Counted from the first letter of the stretch, positions 38,022 through 48,388 are shown. The stretch: 64,000 nt of DNA from Methylopila capsulata (GCF_016907975.1 NZ_JAFBCY010000002.1:1113389-1177388), one strand, 5' to 3'. The notes: a model not told the origin generated them from the letters alone. Numbers and translations are program-made.

Positions 38022-38136
38022 GGGCAGTCTGGAACCTCTCAAATCAGGAGCGTACCATCCGCTCACTTCGACGCTGCGCCCCGGAGAGGGCGCGGCGATG
38101 CCCGCGGGCCGATGGGCCCGCCAGACGAGGTCCAAC

Positions 38137-38607
38137 ATGATCAAGCTCAACATCAACGGCGAGGCGCGGTCCGTCGACGTCGACGCCGACACTCCGCTGC
38201 TCTGGGTCATCCGCGACGACATCGGGTTGACCGGCACCAAATTCGGCTGCGGCCAGGCGCTCTGCGGCGCCTGCACCGTGCACATGGACGGCCAGGCCGT
38301 CCGCTCCTGCCAGACCATGGCGGGCGACGTCGGCGACGCCAAGATCGTCACCATCGAGGGCCTCGTCGGGGCCGACGCCTCGAAGGAGGGCAAGGCCGTG
38401 CAGGCCGCCTGGCGCGCGCTCGACGTGGTCCAGTGCGGCTACTGCCAGTCCGGCCAGATGATGTCGGCAGCGGCGCTCCTGTCCGAAAACAAGAAGCCGA
38501 CCGACGACGACATCGACGCCGCCATGAGCGGAAACGTCTGCCGCTGCGCGACCTACCACCGCGTACGCGCCGCGATCCACGACGCCGCGAAGCGGCTGGA
38601 GGCCTGA
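38137..38607 (+). CDS. iorA: (2Fe-2S)-binding subunit of a molybdenum hydroxylase (IorA-like)
   Basis: This small subunit carries two [2Fe-2S] clusters that pass electrons from the molybdenum subunit. The 156 residues start [20 protein letters not shown]. The N-terminal plant-ferredoxin cysteines are in [17 protein letters not shown] plus RSC, and the second cluster lies in [11 protein letters not shown] and [12 protein letters not shown]. All eight cysteines are present. It is four bases from the large subunit gene. Enzymes of this two-subunit kind lack a FAD subunit and usually pass electrons to a cytochrome. The isoquinoline oxidoreductase name reflects similarity; the substrate is unknown. 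Confidence 0.9.
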   Translation: MIKLNINGEARSVDVDADTPLLWVIRDDIGLTGTKFGCGQALCGACTVHMDGQAVRSCQTMAGDVGDAKIVTIEGLVGADASKEGKAVQAAWRALDVVQCGYCQSGQMMSAAALLSENKKPTDDDIDAAMSGNVCRCATYHRVRAAIHDAAKRLEA

Positions 38608-38611
38608 CGCC

Positions 38612-40819
38612 ATGACAGCCCACACCAATATCCCCGCCGCCGCGAAGCCGCTCGACCTCAGCCGCCGCGGCTTCCTCGCAGTCGCCGGCGGCGCCGGCCT
38701 CGGCCTGATGGTCGGCCTCAAGGTTGATCCCGCCGCGGCTCAGGGCGCCGCGGGCGGCGTCGTGCAGTTCAACCCCTTCGTGAAGGTGGCGCCGGACGGC
38801 GCGATCACCGTCGTCGTCAAGCATCTCGACATGGGGCAGGGGCCGACGACCGGCCTCGCCACCCTCATCGCCGAGGAGATGGACGCCGACTGGAGCCAGA
38901 TGCGCACCGAATTCGCGCCGGCCGACAACAACCTCTACGCCAACCTCGCCTTCAAGGCGCAGGGCACCGGTGGCTCAACCGCCATGGCGAACTCCTGGGA
39001 GCAGTACCGCACGGCGGGCGCGACCGCCCGCGCCGTTCTGGTGAAGGCCGCCGCCGACAAGTGGCAGGTGGCGCAGGGCGAGATCAGCGTCGACAAGGGC
39101 GTGCTCACCCACCCCTCCGGCAAGCGCGGCACCTACGGCGCGTTCGCCGAGGCCGCCTCAAAGATCCCGGCGCCGACCGGCATGGCGCAGGAGACGCCCT
39201 ACAAGGACGCCTCCAAGTTCAAGCTGATCGGCAAGGAGGGCCTGCACCGGATCGACAACGACCCGAAGACCGACGGCACGGCGATCTACACCCAGGACGT
39301 CAAGCTGCCCGGCATGCTGGTGGCCGCCGTCGCCCATCCCCCGCGCTTCGGGGGCAAGGTGAAGAGCTTCGACGACGCGGAGGCCAAGAAGGTCAAGGGC
39401 GTCGAGCGGGTCGTGCAGATCCCCTCGGGCGTCGTGGTGCTGGCGAAGTCCACCTGGGCGGCCTTCAAGGGTCGTGACGCGCTGAAGGTCGAGTGGGACT
39501 TCTCGGCCGCCGAGAACCGTGGCTCCGACGAACTGCTGGCGATGGCCAAGGACGCGGTGTCGAAGCCCGGCGTCGCGACCGCGACCAACACCGGCGACGC
39601 CGAGGGCGCGCTGAAGGGCGCGGCCAAGGTGATCGAGGCGGACTACGCCTTCCCCTATCTGGCGCACGCGCCGATGGAGCCGCTGAACTGCGTCGTCGAT
39701 CTTAAGAAGGACCGCGCGCATCTGATCTACGCGGCGCAGTTCCAGGCGATCGACCAGCCGACGGTGGCCGCTCTCACCGGTCTCAAGCCGGAACAGGTGA
39801 CGATCGAGACGGTGTGGGCCGGCGGCAGCTTCGGCCGCCGCGCGGTTCCGACCGCGGACTACGTGACGGAGGCCGTGATGATCGCCAAGGCGATCGACGG
39901 CGCGGTTCCGATCAAGCTGGTCTGGACCCGCGAGGACGACACCAAGGCCGGCTACTACCGGCCGTTCTACGCCCACAAGGTGCGCGCCGCGATCGGCGCG
40001 GACGGCATGCCGGTCGCCTGGCATCACCGCGTCGCCGGCCAGTCGATCTTCTCCGGCACCGCGCTGGAGGCCATGGCGGTGAAGGACGGCGTCGACGAGA
40101 CCTCGGTCGAGGGCGCGTCGAACCTCGCCTACGCCGTGCCGAACCTGAAGGTCGAGCTCACCACGCTGAAGGTCGGCGTGCCGGTGCTGTGGTGGCGGTC
40201 GGTCGGCCACACCCACACCGCGCACGTGGTCGAGACCATGATCGACGAGCTGGCCTTCGCGGCCGGCAAGGACCCCGTCGAGTACCGGCTGGCGCTGCTG
40301 AAGGACAAGCCGCGCCACACCGCGGCTCTGAAGCTCGCGGCGGAGAAGGCCGGCTGGGGCGCGAAGCTCGAGAAGGGCAAGGGCCGCGGCGTCTCGGTGC
40401 ACGAGAGCTTCAACACCATGGTCGCCCAGGTGGTGGACGTCTCGATCCAGAAGGACGGCTCGATCAAGGTCGACCGCGTGGTGGCGGCCGTGGACTGCGG
40501 CGTGGTGATCAACCCCGACGTGGTGCGGGCGCAGATCGAGGGCGGCGTGGGCTTCGGCCTCGGCGCGGCGCTGCGCAACGCCATCACGCTGAAGGACGGC
40601 GAGGTCGAGCAGGCCAACTTCGACACCTACGAGCCGCTCCGGATCGAGGACATGCCGAAGGTCGAGGTCTACATGGTCAAGTCCGAGCAGAAGCCGTCGG
40701 GCGTAGGCGAGCCCGGCGTGCCGCCGCTCGCGCCGGCTCTCGCCAACGCGATCTTCTCCGCCACCGGCGAACGCGTCCGCGACCTGCCGCTCGGCGACCG
40801 CAAGTTCAAGAGCGCCTGA
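38612..40819 (+). CDS. iorB: Molybdopterin-binding subunit of a xanthine dehydrogenase family hydroxylase (IorB-like)
   Basis: The 735-residue large subunit binds the molybdenum cofactor and hydroxylates an N-heterocycle or aldehyde. It has a twin-arginine signal ([20 protein letters not shown]), so the complex is exported folded to the periplasm. Segments of the family include [60 protein letters not shown] [15 protein letters not shown], and [20 protein letters not shown]. The C-terminus [19 protein letters not shown] contains the catalytic glutamate. The partner is iorA, four bases upstream. A strong terminator follows. Confidence 0.92.
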   Translation: MTAHTNIPAAAKPLDLSRRGFLAVAGGAGLGLMVGLKVDPAAAQGAAGGVVQFNPFVKVAPDGAITVVVKHLDMGQGPTTGLATLIAEEMDADWSQMRTEFAPADNNLYANLAFKAQGTGGSTAMANSWEQYRTAGATARAVLVKAAADKWQVAQGEISVDKGVLTHPSGKRGTYGAFAEAASKIPAPTGMAQETPYKDASKFKLIGKEGLHRIDNDPKTDGTAIYTQDVKLPGMLVAAVAHPPRFGGKVKSFDDAEAKKVKGVERVVQIPSGVVVLAKSTWAAFKGRDALKVEWDFSAAENRGSDELLAMAKDAVSKPGVATATNTGDAEGALKGAAKVIEADYAFPYLAHAPMEPLNCVVDLKKDRAHLIYAAQFQAIDQPTVAALTGLKPEQVTIETVWAGGSFGRRAVPTADYVTEAVMIAKAIDGAVPIKLVWTREDDTKAGYYRPFYAHKVRAAIGADGMPVAWHHRVAGQSIFSGTALEAMAVKDGVDETSVEGASNLAYAVPNLKVELTTLKVGVPVLWWRSVGHTHTAHVVETMIDELAFAAGKDPVEYRLALLKDKPRHTAALKLAAEKAGWGAKLEKGKGRGVSVHESFNTMVAQVVDVSIQKDGSIKVDRVVAAVDCGVVINPDVVRAQIEGGVGFGLGAALRNAITLKDGEVEQANFDTYEPLRIEDMPKVEVYMVKSEQKPSGVGEPGVPPLAPALANAIFSATGERVRDLPLGDRKFKSA

Positions 40820-40828
40820 CGCCGATCT

Positions 40829-40871
40829 CCGCGGGCCGGCCGCCCCTCCTGGCCGGCCCGCGGGCTTTTTT
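40829..40871 (+). terminator. Rho-independent terminator after iorB
   Basis: A perfect 13-bp stem (CCGCGGGCCGGCC / GGCCGGCCCGCGG) around a nine-base loop, followed by GCTTTTTT. It ends ten bases after the iorB stop region and clearly closes the iorAB unit. Confidence 0.92.
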
Positions 40872-40970
40872 CCGACGCGGCGATTTAAGTCGTCGTCGTG
40901 CGCTTGCGCCGGTCCGACCCTTGTGGCAGGTTCCGCGCGCTTCAAGCCGGCCGCTTCGCCGGCCCTCGGC

Positions 40971-41045
<75 letters not shown>

Positions 41046-41274
41046 GATTCTTTCCAAGAGAATGCGTGGACGGAACGAGCTCAGCCGGGCGGCTTGAGTC
41101 GCCGTTTGCTGTCTTGGTTCGGAATGTCGCTGGGACCGCGCCGAAGCGCTCCCGGGTCCGCGGGGGAGGTTCGGCGGCGACTCCGACGGATCGAATCGGT
41201 TGAGGGTTCGAGCGTCGCTTGGGGGCTCGGCCGCCCCGGCGGGAGCCGAGGCGGGGCGTCTTCTGAGTTCAGGA

Positions 41275-42534
41275 TCAGGCTTCGGTTCCGATGATCGAGA
41301 AGCTGTCGGCGGTGAGTTCGGGCGCCCCCCGCAGGGTCGCGACCAGCACGGCCTTTTCCGACCCGGTGCCGTCCGCGTCGTAGAACAACCGGCCCAGGGT
41401 CTCGTTGTAGACGAAGCGCGTGTCGGCCTCCGTCGCCTTGCCCGTCGCGTTGGACTCGAACAGGCTGTCGTCGAAGCTGGTCAGGCCGAAGCCCGCGAGA
41501 TCGATCGCGATCGTGTCGACCCCGACCTTGAAGTCCGTGATGGAGTCGCTGGCGTCCGCGACGCCCGTGAACACGAAGACGTCTTCCCCGTCGCCTCCGG
41601 TCAGCGCGTCCTTGCCGGCGCCGCCCGTCAAGGTGTCGTTTCCGGCAGTCCCGATGATCCTGTTGGCGAGGTCATTGCCTGTCAGCGCAAGGCCGGTCGC
41701 GCCGGAACCGATCAGCCGCTCCGTGTTGGCGCTCAAGGCGTAGTCGACCGACGCGTAGACCGTGTCGCTCCCTCCGTCGGCGTCTTCCGTGACGGAGTCG
41801 CCCAGGTCGTCCACGTAGTAGGCGTCGTCTCCCGTCCCGCCGGCCAGGCTGTCAGCCCCGAGGCCGCCGTTCAGCCGGTCGTTCCCGCCGCCTCCGTTCA
41901 GCGTGTCGTCGCCGTTCCCGCCCTTGAGGTAGTTCGCGCCGTCGTTGCCGGTCAGCACGTTGTCGAGCGCGTTGCCGACGCCGTTGATCCGGTCCGAGCC
42001 GGTGAGCGTAAGGTTCTCGACGTTCGCGCCCAGCCTCCAGGCGATGGAGGAATGGATGGTGTCGGTCCCCTCGTCGGCGTTCTCGGTGACGACGTCGCCG
42101 ATGTTGTCGACATAGAAGGCGTCGGCGCCCTCGCCGCCCACCAGGCTGTCCGCCCCACCGCCGCCGTTCAGCGTGTCGGCGCCCTCGCCGCCGATCAGAA
42201 CGTCGGCATATCGACCGCCATAGAACAACGCGGAGTAGGCGCCGCCGCCATCCGCGCTCGAGAAATCGAAATAGTACCCGTTCAGATCGTTAAATAAAGT
42301 CGTATCGTATCCGTAGTAACCGACCGCCCCGTCGGCTGAAAAATTCGCTACCGTAAACTGATCCGTGGTCCGTCCAGTTCCGAGATCGCTTAATCCCCCA
42401 ATAAAGAGAACAGTACTCAGCCTTCCGTTGTATGTTGAGCCGAGCCGGCCTTCCGCGCCGCTTACCATTGAGATCGAAGTGGAGGCCGATTCCGAAAAAT
42501 CTCCGCCACTTGTATATAGATAGGTGCCCGCCAT
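41275..42534 (-). CDS. RTX calcium-binding repeat protein, orphan
   Basis: The 419 residues contain three blocks of the nonapeptide GGxGxDxUx (about residues 118-145, 205-250 and 290-328). Examples are GGEGADTLNGGGGADSLVGG and GGNGDDTLNGGGGNDRLNGG. Calcium folds such repeats into a beta-roll after secretion through a type I system. The C-terminus has a serralysin-like segment (SITDFKVGVDTIAIDL). The N-terminal 110 residues are Gly/Ser/Tyr-rich and unrecognised; no protease, lipase or pore-forming domain is visible. There is no signal peptide and no type I secretion gene nearby, so the exporter must lie elsewhere. The 5' part of the gene has lower GC than its surroundings. Confidence 0.88.
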   Translation of the reverse strand: MAGTYLYTSGGDFSESASTSISMVSGAEGRLGSTYNGRLSTVLFIGGLSDLGTGRTTDQFTVANFSADGAVGYYGYDTTLFNDLNGYYFDFSSADGGGAYSALFYGGRYADVLIGGEGADTLNGGGGADSLVGGEGADAFYVDNIGDVVTENADEGTDTIHSSIAWRLGANVENLTLTGSDRINGVGNALDNVLTGNDGANYLKGGNGDDTLNGGGGNDRLNGGLGADSLAGGTGDDAYYVDDLGDSVTEDADGGSDTVYASVDYALSANTERLIGSGATGLALTGNDLANRIIGTAGNDTLTGGAGKDALTGGDGEDVFVFTGVADASDSITDFKVGVDTIAIDLAGFGLTSFDDSLFESNATGKATEADTRFVYNETLGRLFYDADGTGSEKAVLVATLRGAPELTADSFSIIGTEA

Positions 42535-43101
42535 CGCCCGCCATCGTTACGCGCTGCTCTCAGTTGAATCGCTGGCGCGCCGCACTGGCATCAGGGCGTC
42601 CTGCCACGCTATCGCCGCTGACTTAAGTGTGGCCGTATTTACAATTTCTATCTCACGTTCTATGCGATCGCATGATTTGCACTTTGTCTCACTTGGAAAC
42701 AGGCGGAAACATGCGCATTTCGGCATTAACCATCTGAGCGCCCGTCGCCTTGTCCGGCGACGCCCCTTCCGGGAGACGCTCGTCGAACGTCGCTGGCGCC
42801 ATGCCTGGCGCTGCGCAAAACATCGGCTTGCCATTGCCGCCATGACAAGGCTGACGGAGATCCAGCCGCCGATCGCCGCGATGGATCGGGCGCCGGCGAA
42901 CAAGCAGGCCGGCGCGCTGCCGGGCGGCATCAACGCTGCTGACGATTGAGCGCGACGGAGCCTCCAAAAAGAGCGGCGGCCGCTGTCTGATCTGCCGGGT
43001 CAGCAGGCGGCTCCGTCGCCCTGCGCAAGGCTGCCCTGAGGGAACCGTCGCGCTGCGGCGCGCCTATCCCCGCGAGCCGTGAGACCGGAAGGACGCCGCC
43101 C
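42535..43101. other. Intergenic region upstream of the RTX gene and poxB, no convincing gene
   Basis: This 567-base gap separates the divergent RTX and poxB genes. The part at 42600-42740 is AT-richer than the window average and probably carries the RTX promoter. Several short frames exist on both strands, but none has a credible start site, composition or recognisable motif. No RNA motif or repeat was recognised. Confidence 0.5.
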
Positions 43102-44826
43102 GTGAGCCAGACCATCGCAGACCTGCTCGTCGCAACGCTCGCAAACGTGGGCGTCAAGCGAATCTGGGGCGTGACGGGCGACAGCCTGAACGCCATGAAC
43201 GACAGCCTGCGGCGGCTGAAGACGATCGCGTGGATGCACGTCCGCCATGAAGAGGTCGCGGCCTTTGCGGCCGGCGCGGAGGCGGCCGTCACCGGCGAGC
43301 TCGCGGTCTGCGCCGGCAGCTGCGGCCCAGGCAACCTGCACCTGATCAACGGTCTTTACGACTGCCAGCGCAACCGCGTGCCGGTGTTGGCGATCGCGGC
43401 GCACATTCCCTCCAGCGAGATCGGGCTGGAGTATTTTCAGGAGACGCGGCCGACGGAGCTCTTCCGCGAGTGCAGCGTGTTCTGCGAGATGGTGCAGGAT
43501 CCGCGGCAGATGCCGGAGATCCTGCACCGGGCGCTGCGCACGGCGATCGGCCGCAAGGGCGTGGCGGTGCTGGTGATCCCGGGCGACATCGCCCTGAAGC
43601 CGGCGCCGGAGGCCGCGCGGGCCGACTGGCCGCGGCTGTCGGAGCCCCGGCTGCTGCCGAACCTCGCCGACGTCGAGGCGCTCGGGCGTCTGCTCGACGG
43701 CTCCGGCAAGATGACGCTGCTCTGCGGCGCAGGCTGCGCAGGCGCCCATGACGAGGTGGTCCGGCTCGCCGACGCGCTCGGCGCGCCGATCGTCCACGCG
43801 CTGAGGGGCAAGGAGCACGTCGAATGGGAAAACCCCTTCGACGTCGGCATGACCGGGCTGATCGGCTTCTCGTCCGGCTATCACGCCATGATGGACTGCG
43901 ACACGCTGCTGATGCTGGGCAGCGACTTCCCCTACCGCAACTTCTATCCGCCGAAGGCGAAGATCGTGCAGATCGACAGCGATCCCGGAGCCCTCGGCCG
44001 GAGGGCCCAGCTGGCGCTGGGGATCGTGGGCGACGTGAAGGCGACCATCGGCGAGCTGCTGCCGCGTCTCGCGGGCGGCCGCAGCCGCGCGTTTCTGGAC
44101 CAGGCGCTCAAGCATTACGGCGAGGCGCGGAAGGGGCTGGACGATCTGGCGAAGCCCGCGGGCCGGGGCAAGCCGCTGCACCCGCAGTTCGTGGCGAAGA
44201 CCATCGACCGGCTGGCGGCCGACGACGCGATCTTCACGGCCGACGTCGGGACGCCGACGGTCTGGGCCGCGCGCTACCTCACGATGAACGGCAAACGCCG
44301 GATCGTCGGGTCGTTCCGCCACGGTTCGATGGCGAACGCCATGCCGCAGGCGCTCGGCGCGAAGGCGGCGCACCCTGGCCGGCAGGTGATCTCTCTGTCC
44401 GGCGACGGCGGCTTCGCGATGCTGATGGGCGACGTGCTCTCGGCGCGGCAGCTCAAGCTGCCGATCAAGATCGTCGTGTTCAACAACGGCTCGCTCGGAT
44501 TCGTCGAGATGGAGATGAAGGCGGCGGGCTACCTCGACACCAACGTCGCGCTGGACAATCCGGACTTCGCCGCGCTGGCCGAGAGCGCAGGGCTGAAGGG
44601 ATTTCGCGTGACGTCGTCCGAGGAGCTCGAGGGCGCGCTGTCGGCGGCCTTCGCGCACGACGGACCTGCGCTCGTGGACGTGGCGGTCGCGCGGCAGGAG
44701 CTGTCGATCCCGCCGAAGATCGAGCTAGAGCAGGCGAAGGGCTTCAGCCTCTATATGCTGAAGGCCATCATCAACGGCCGCGGCGACGAGGTCATGGAAC
44801 TCGCCTCCACCAATCTGTTCCGCTAG
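43102..44826 (+). CDS. poxB: Pyruvate dehydrogenase (ubiquinone), pyruvate oxidase
   Basis: PoxB decarboxylates pyruvate to acetate and CO2 and reduces ubiquinone; it is a peripheral membrane flavoenzyme with ThDP. The 574 residues match the E. coli enzyme in length. The ThDP catalytic glutamate lies in [14 protein letters not shown], the FAD region follows, and the ThDP motif is [20 protein letters not shown] then [11 protein letters not shown]. The C-terminal [20 protein letters not shown] closely resembles the E. coli membrane-binding tail. The start is GTG 43102. The enzyme fits a role at low growth rate or in acetate formation. Confidence 0.94.
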   Translation: MSQTIADLLVATLANVGVKRIWGVTGDSLNAMNDSLRRLKTIAWMHVRHEEVAAFAAGAEAAVTGELAVCAGSCGPGNLHLINGLYDCQRNRVPVLAIAAHIPSSEIGLEYFQETRPTELFRECSVFCEMVQDPRQMPEILHRALRTAIGRKGVAVLVIPGDIALKPAPEAARADWPRLSEPRLLPNLADVEALGRLLDGSGKMTLLCGAGCAGAHDEVVRLADALGAPIVHALRGKEHVEWENPFDVGMTGLIGFSSGYHAMMDCDTLLMLGSDFPYRNFYPPKAKIVQIDSDPGALGRRAQLALGIVGDVKATIGELLPRLAGGRSRAFLDQALKHYGEARKGLDDLAKPAGRGKPLHPQFVAKTIDRLAADDAIFTADVGTPTVWAARYLTMNGKRRIVGSFRHGSMANAMPQALGAKAAHPGRQVISLSGDGGFAMLMGDVLSARQLKLPIKIVVFNNGSLGFVEMEMKAAGYLDTNVALDNPDFAALAESAGLKGFRVTSSEELEGALSAAFAHDGPALVDVAVARQELSIPPKIELEQAKGFSLYMLKAIINGRGDEVMELASTNLFR

Positions 44827-44836
44827 GCGCGGAGCG

Positions 44837-45061
44837 TCAGGCGGCGGAGGCCGCGCGCTTGCGGGTCTTCTTCACCACCGGCGGGGGCGCGGCGGCCTGC
44901 TCGGCGGCGTCCCGCTCCATCCGCGCCAGGCGCAGACGTTCGGTCTTGGCGTCCTGCTGCGCACGGTCGCGGTCGATGATCTCGCGCGCCGCGCGGGTGG
45001 TGGCGTCGCCCTTCATCTCGGCTTTCGACGCCTTGAACAGCGTCTCCTTGGTGACCTGCAT
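44837..45061 (-). CDS. Small charged protein, unrecognised
   Basis: A 74-residue protein (ATG 45061; an upstream in-frame ATG at 45091 adds ten residues) begins MQVTKETLFKASKAEMKGDA. It is very rich in Ala, Arg, Lys and Asp/Glu, and ends PPPVVKKTRKRAASAA. A helical, possibly coiled-coil middle (TTRAAREIIDRDRAQQDAKT) is predicted by eye. I have seen similar short proteins in Methylobacterium-type genomes but know no function. It ends ten bases from poxB, convergently. Confidence 0.6.
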   Translation of the reverse strand: MQVTKETLFKASKAEMKGDATTRAAREIIDRDRAQQDAKTERLRLARMERDAAEQAAAPPPVVKKTRKRAASAA

Positions 45062-45087
45062 GGCCGCCCTCCTAAGAACCTCTGAAA

Positions 45088-45118
45088 ACAAAAAAGGCCG
45101 GGCGTGACGCCCGACCTT
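45088..45118 (-). terminator. Rho-independent terminator after cspA (minus strand)
   Basis: On the minus strand the hairpin AAGGTCGGGCG-TCA-CGCCCGGCCTT is followed by TTTTTTG. It lies 65 bases downstream of cspA and just before the next minus-strand gene, so cspA is probably a single-gene transcript. Confidence 0.88.
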
Positions 45119-45181
45119 TCAACGCTTGGCCGTCACGGGCCGCGCCAGTACATCCGTGGTCGCGGACCGAAGCGACGTAGA

Positions 45182-45391
45182 TCACGCGGCCTGAAGGTTC
45201 TCGGCAGCGCTCTTGCCCGAGCGGTTGTCGCGCACGACTTCGAAGCTGAGCTTCTGCCCCTCGACGATCGTGTGCAGACCAGCGCGCTCGACGGCCGAAA
45301 TGTGAACGAACACATCCGTAGCGCCGTCGTCCGGCTGAATGAATCCGTAGCCCTTCTGGACGTTGAAAAACTTCACGGTGCCAGTCGCCAT
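45182..45391 (-). CDS. cspA: Cold shock protein (CspA family)
   Basis: The 69-residue protein is a single cold-shock domain that binds single-stranded RNA and DNA and melts mRNA structure. It has both RNA-binding motifs: KGYGFIQP (RNP1) and VFVHIS (RNP2). The opening MATGTVKFFNVQKGYGFIQP is standard for alphaproteobacteria. The start follows a strong AAGGAGAT ribosome site. A comparatively AT-rich leader of at least 100 bases precedes it, which suits a temperature-sensitive 5' untranslated region. It is followed by a terminator. Confidence 0.97.
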   Translation of the reverse strand: MATGTVKFFNVQKGYGFIQPDDGATDVFVHISAVERAGLHTIVEGQKLSFEVVRDNRSGKSAAENLQAA

Positions 45392-45669
45392 AACGATCTC
45401 CTTTTTCGTTGGCGTGAATCAACGCGTCTCGAAACGAACGAAACGCACGTACCATCGATTTTGAGAGGAAGATCGTGCAGGCGCAGGAAGCGCAAAACAA
45501 AATTCAACGAACAAGATCGATGGCGAAAACATAGCCCTTCAGCGGGGAAAACGCAAGGCAATGCGGATTGCTTGGCGAGGCGCGCTGAAAACAGAGCGCC
45601 GCAAGGACGAGGCGCGCGTTGTTCTGCGCCTCATCCCAGCCCCGACCGCACGTGCGCGAAGCCGCGGCG

Positions 45670-46440
45670 TCAGCGCGCCGCGACCGGCGTGGCGAAGGCC
45701 GCGGCGGACGCCACAGGCTCGGGCGTCGGAGCGAAAGCGGGCGGCGGATCGAACGCGGGGAAGGCGGGCGCCGCGACGGCGACCTCGGTGCGGACGGGTG
45801 GCGTCGCGCGGACCACATGGGTCTCGACGCGGACCGGCGTCTCCGCCGCCTCGTCCCGCGAGATCAGCGCCGCGACCACGATCGGCTTCGCTTCGGCCGT
45901 CGGATCCGCCTTGGCGTAGGCGAGCGCGAGGTTGCGCGAACGGGCGTTCTCGCGGGCCTGGGCGATGCTGTCGACGCTGCGCTTCTCGTAGAAGGCGTTG
46001 CCGCCGGCCACCAGCACGTAGCGCATGTTGGGGTAGGGGAACCTGAGGCCGGCGGTGTGGAAGAACATCGCGCCGCGGACGCCCGGATGACGCTTGCCGG
46101 CGGCGACCTGCTCGGCCACGCGGCGGGCGCGCTCGGCGCCGCTGTCGTCCATGCTGCGGGTCATGACGCCGGGGGCGAACTGGCCCTTCTGACCGACGAC
46201 GTCGCAGTAGCTGGCGCCGTACTTTCCCGACTTGAGGCGGTTCTGCACCACCGTGCCGACGGCGAGCATGCCCTCGTCGCTGCCCCGATGGGATTCGAAA
46301 TACATCGCACGCGCGAGGCAGTCCCGTTCGCCTCCGTCGAGGCTCACTTTCACGATCTGCGGCTTCGGGTGCTGCGCGCAGCCAACCGCGCCCAAGGCAG
46401 CGGCGGCGACGACGCCGGCGCGGAATGCGCGCTTCGTCAT
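45670..46440 (-). CDS. Cell wall hydrolase, SleB type
   Basis: The 256-residue protein starts at ATG 46440; the open frame further upstream is only a shadow of the DUF930 region. An N-terminal export signal (VVAAAALGAVGCAQHPK) could be a lipoprotein signal with Cys22 or so, although the lipobox is imperfect. The SleB/CwlJ hydrolase core follows: DCLARAMYFESHRGSDEGML, with the catalytic glutamate in YFES, then VGTVVQNRLKSGKYGASYCD and RHPGVRGAMFFHTAGLRFPY. The last 70 residues are Pro/Ala/Val-rich. The protein probably trims peptidoglycan in the periplasm. It lies beside a DUF930 gene of unknown function. Confidence 0.88.
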   Translation of the reverse strand: MTKRAFRAGVVAAAALGAVGCAQHPKPQIVKVSLDGGERDCLARAMYFESHRGSDEGMLAVGTVVQNRLKSGKYGASYCDVVGQKGQFAPGVMTRSMDDSGAERARRVAEQVAAGKRHPGVRGAMFFHTAGLRFPYPNMRYVLVAGGNAFYEKRSVDSIAQARENARSRNLALAYAKADPTAEAKPIVVAALISRDEAAETPVRVETHVVRATPPVRTEVAVAAPAFPAFDPPPAFAPTPEPVASAAAFATPVAAR

Positions 46441-46547
46441 GCCGGGTGGTCCCCCCTCGAATGCAGGCCCGCCAGAGGCGGCGTCCCACGACCCTTGATG
46501 ACCGTTAAAGGACGCCGGGATGGTTATCAATCCGTTAACAGCCCGCC

Positions 46548-46946
46548 TCACTGCGGAACGAGCTGGTGGTCCGCCCATTCCGAACGCGGGATTTCCGCCC
46601 CGAGCTTGAAGCTCAGCGACAGCACGTCGAGACCGTCGGGCGTGGTGCGGCAGACATAGGACAGACGGTACCAGGCGTTCCCGCTGCGCACCGCGGCGCC
46701 CGGCGCATGCACGACGTCGTCCTTCACCTCGCTGTCCCTGAAGGCGTAGGCGACCAGCTCGTCGGGACGCATCGCGCGGTTGGCGCGGCTGATTTCGCCC
46801 ATCGCGCGGGCGTTGCAACGCTGCTCGATCCGCGTGTCGAGATCGAGCGCGAGCATCTGGTCGGCGACCGATTTCGTGGCGTGGGCGGCGCCGGGGAGCG
46901 CCAACGCGCCGACCAGGCCGACGGCGAAACGGAACGAACATGTCAT
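46548..46946 (-). CDS. DUF930 domain protein, exported
   Basis: The 132-residue protein begins with a signal peptide (MTCSFRFAVGLVGALALPGA, cut near AHA-TK) and then the DUF930 domain: VADQMLALDLDTRIEQRCNA and a closing LGAEIPRSEWADHQLVPQ. The family is common in Rhizobiales and has no known function. The longer frame upstream of ATG 46946 lacks the signal and is not used. A gap of 107 bases separates it from the SleB gene on the same strand. Confidence 0.88.
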   Translation of the reverse strand: MTCSFRFAVGLVGALALPGAAHATKSVADQMLALDLDTRIEQRCNARAMGEISRANRAMRPDELVAYAFRDSEVKDDVVHAPGAAVRSGNAWYRLSYVCRTTPDGLDVLSLSFKLGAEIPRSEWADHQLVPQ

Positions 46947-47140
46947 GCGGCGACTCCCGGCGGCGGAAGGACACAAGGCGCGCGGCCAGCGATCGAAGCT
47001 GAGGGCGCGTCTAGCATGCGCGCCGTCGATTGGGCGATCCCCCTTTTCACGGCGCCCGGACTTGCGCGGCGGCCGCGTTCGGCCAATGAGAACAGCGGCG
47101 GTCGTCTCCGCCGCCCCCACGCTCGAGATCCCGCGCGCAC

Positions 47141-48388
47141 ATGAACGGCGTCCTGCTCCTGTCGCTTCAGGCCCTGGTGTATTTCGCGGTCATGGCCGCG
47201 CTGCTCCGGGCCCGGTTCGCCTACGGCGTCGGCCTGTTCGTCTGCGCGCTCGGCGTGATGCACTTCCTCGAGACCTATCTCGCGGCCGTGTTCTTCATCG
47301 AGCTGCCGTTCGGCCTGCTGTCGCCCGGCTCGACCGTGCTGTTCTCCGGCAAGATGATGATGTTCCTGCTGCTCTACATCCGCGAGGACGCGGAGACGGT
47401 GCGGCAGCCGATCTACGGGCTGATGATCGGCAACCTGCTGCTGGTCGCGCTGGCGTTGATCCTGCGGCAGCACGAGACGCTGGCGCCGCTGCCCGGCTAT
47501 CAGGCCGACCTGCGCTTCATCGACCAGATCGGCGTGCTCATGATCTGGGGCACCCTGCTGCTGTTCGTCGACATCATCGCGCTGATCCTGGTGTTCGAGC
47601 GGCTGATGCGGCTGTTCCGGCGCCAGGCCTTCCCGGCGCTTCTCGTGAGCTCGGCGCTGGTGCTGACCTTCGACCAGCTCGCGTTCTTTCCGGTCCTGCA
47701 TTGGGTGACGGGCATACCCTTCACCGCGCTCGGCGGCGGCTGGGCGGCGAAGATGGCGGCGGCGGCGCTCTACAGCGTCTTCATCGCGATCTACCTGCGC
47801 TACGTGGAGCCGACCGAGCGTCCGGCCTTCGCGCGCCGCCGGATCTGGGACGTGTTCGACGCCCTGACCTACCGCACGCGCTACGAGGACCTGCTGGCGC
47901 GCGCCGCGATCGATCCGCTGACGGGCGCCGCCACCCGAAGCGCTTTCGAGGACCTGCGGCGCAAGCGGCTGGAGCGCAGCCGCATCGATCCGTGGCCGGT
48001 GAGCCTCGCGATGGTGGACGTCGACCATTTCAAGCAGGCGAACGACCGCTTCGGCCACGAAGCCGGAGACGAGATTCTCGCCGCGGTGGGACGGGCGCTG
48101 ATCGGCGCCGTGCGGGCGGGAGACCGCGTCTTCCGCTACGGCGGCGAGGAGTTCGTCGTGGTGGCCGAGCGGCTCGATTCCGAGGACGCCGCGGCGCTCG
48201 GCGAGCGGCTGCGCGCGGCCGTCGCCGACGCCTTTGTCGGCACGCCCGACCGCCGCGTGACGATCAGCGTGGGCGTCGCGACTTCGACGCCTGGCGTCGG
48301 AGACCTGATGGCGACGCTGCGGAAGGCGGACGCGCGGCTCTATGAGGCGAAGCGCGCGGGCCGCGACACCGTGATCGCCGGAGCCTGA
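47141..48388 (+). CDS. Membrane diguanylate cyclase
   Basis: The protein makes cyclic di-GMP. In 415 residues it has six or seven membrane helices (about residues 1-225), with no recognised sensor domain, followed by a GGDEF domain. The active site is GGEEF at residues 334-338, and the inhibitory I-site RAGD lies at residues 325-328, exactly five residues before it. FARADPLTG-type opening AAIDPLTGAATRSAFEDLRR and VDVDHFKQANDRFGHEAGDE are intact, so it should be active and feedback-inhibited. No EAL domain or partner gene is adjacent. Confidence 0.93.
   Translation: MNGVLLLSLQALVYFAVMAALLRARFAYGVGLFVCALGVMHFLETYLAAVFFIELPFGLLSPGSTVLFSGKMMMFLLLYIREDAETVRQPIYGLMIGNLLLVALALILRQHETLAPLPGYQADLRFIDQIGVLMIWGTLLLFVDIIALILVFERLMRLFRRQAFPALLVSSALVLTFDQLAFFPVLHWVTGIPFTALGGGWAAKMAAAALYSVFIAIYLRYVEPTERPAFARRRIWDVFDALTYRTRYEDLLARAAIDPLTGAATRSAFEDLRRKRLERSRIDPWPVSLAMVDVDHFKQANDRFGHEAGDEILAAVGRALIGAVRAGDRVFRYGGEEFVVVAERLDSEDAAALGERLRAAVADAFVGTPDRRVTISVGVATSTPGVGDLMATLRKADARLYEAKRAGRDTVIAGA

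Noticed and set aside
38022..38060. A possible sigma54 promoter before iorA
   Set aside because: CTGGAAC lacks the GC partner element at the required spacing, so the match is not better than chance.
41046..41274. Attachment site downstream of tRNA-Thr
   Set aside because: No second copy of the tRNA 3' end and no integrase gene were seen in the window.
42547..42933. A 128-codon minus-strand frame upstream of the RTX gene
   Set aside because: No ribosome site, no recognised motif and an unnatural Arg/Ser-rich composition; it probably reflects chance in non-coding DNA. A conserved homologue would change this view.
46441..46974. N-terminal extension of the SleB-type hydrolase frame
   Set aside because: The extension overlaps the DUF930 gene in another frame and lacks a signal peptide; ATG 46440 directly precedes the export signal.
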